Shown one piece after another: positions 64,000 to 64,000 of a stretch of 64,000 bases of DNA (position 1 is its first letter; each line of letters opens with the position of its first letter). The position numbers and the translations under genes were made by a program. The stretch is from positions 5,429,001-5,493,000 of the forward strand of contig OY718807.1 in NCBI GenBank assembly GCA_963070105.1, in the 5' to 3' direction. This DNA comes from Litomosoides sigmodontis (lineage: Eukaryota > Nematoda > Chromadorea > Rhabditida > Onchocercidae). The notes beneath the pieces were generated by a model. It saw nothing but the letters and a program-made list of their open reading frames with translations, made no database searches and had not been told where the DNA came from.

Positions 64000-64000
64000 A

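Noticed and set aside
1..64000. Transposons, tRNA genes and bacterial or Wolbachia-like inserts
   Set aside because: No transposase or reverse transcriptase motifs, no convincing tRNA B-box and no intron-free bacterial-type genes were seen by eye; a profile search would be needed to be sure.

Overview
The window is nuclear DNA of a nematode, most likely a clade III (spirurid or filarial-type) species. The evidence is AT-rich sequence, many short introns ending in TTTTCAG or TTTTAG, and AG acceptors a few bases upstream of several start codons, as expected for spliced-leader trans-splicing. The gene content agrees: an FMRFamide-like peptide precursor, an nhr-91/NR6A1-type nuclear receptor, a calponin-like (CLIK) repeat protein and a nematode-type four-helix membrane protein. 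All exon models were built by hand from open frames, GT/AG sites and phase continuity. I saw no CRISPR array, prokaryotic operon, convincing tRNA/rRNA gene or intact transposon.

Layout. 0.3-1.25 kb (+): short secreted precursor ending in an amidation-ready FRFG. 6.1-8.8 kb (+): RING/B-box (TRIM-like) protein, followed after 81 nt by an unrecognised small gene (8.9-10.0 kb). 10.7-14.3 kb (+): a Maelstrom homologue (HMG box plus MAEL domain with the Glu-Cys-His-Cys zinc motif). 16.2-19.5 kb (+): histidine acid phosphatase with signal peptide and C-terminal hydrophobic tail. 20.2-20.65 kb (+): candidate 77-residue membrane or secreted protein. 22.5-23.8 kb (+): four-helix membrane protein. 25.8-28.7 kb (-): cap 2'-O-methyltransferase 2 (CMTR2). 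29.35-36.2 kb (-): cytosolic-type valyl-tRNA synthetase, 22 exons. 37.0-39.8 kb (-): HP1-type chromodomain/chromoshadow protein, head to head with rpl-35 (40.3-41.4 kb, +). 42.3-45.3 kb (-): calponin-repeat protein with an acidic tail. 49.7-58.5 kb (-): nuclear receptor of the NR6A1/HR4/NHR-91 type whose N-terminus is not settled. A further minus-strand open exon runs off the right edge.

Themes. Several genes act on RNA or gene expression: Maelstrom, CMTR2, ValRS, RPL35, HP1 and the nuclear receptor. The most interesting observation is the Maelstrom gene. Maelstrom is a classical piRNA-pathway factor, whereas nematodes outside clade V are reported to have lost PIWI/piRNAs. Other points of interest are the RFamide precursor with a frame-shifted copy of its peptide unit just past the stop, a near-perfect 70-nt hairpin at 48.0 kb, and a phase-confirmed GC-AG intron in the calponin gene.
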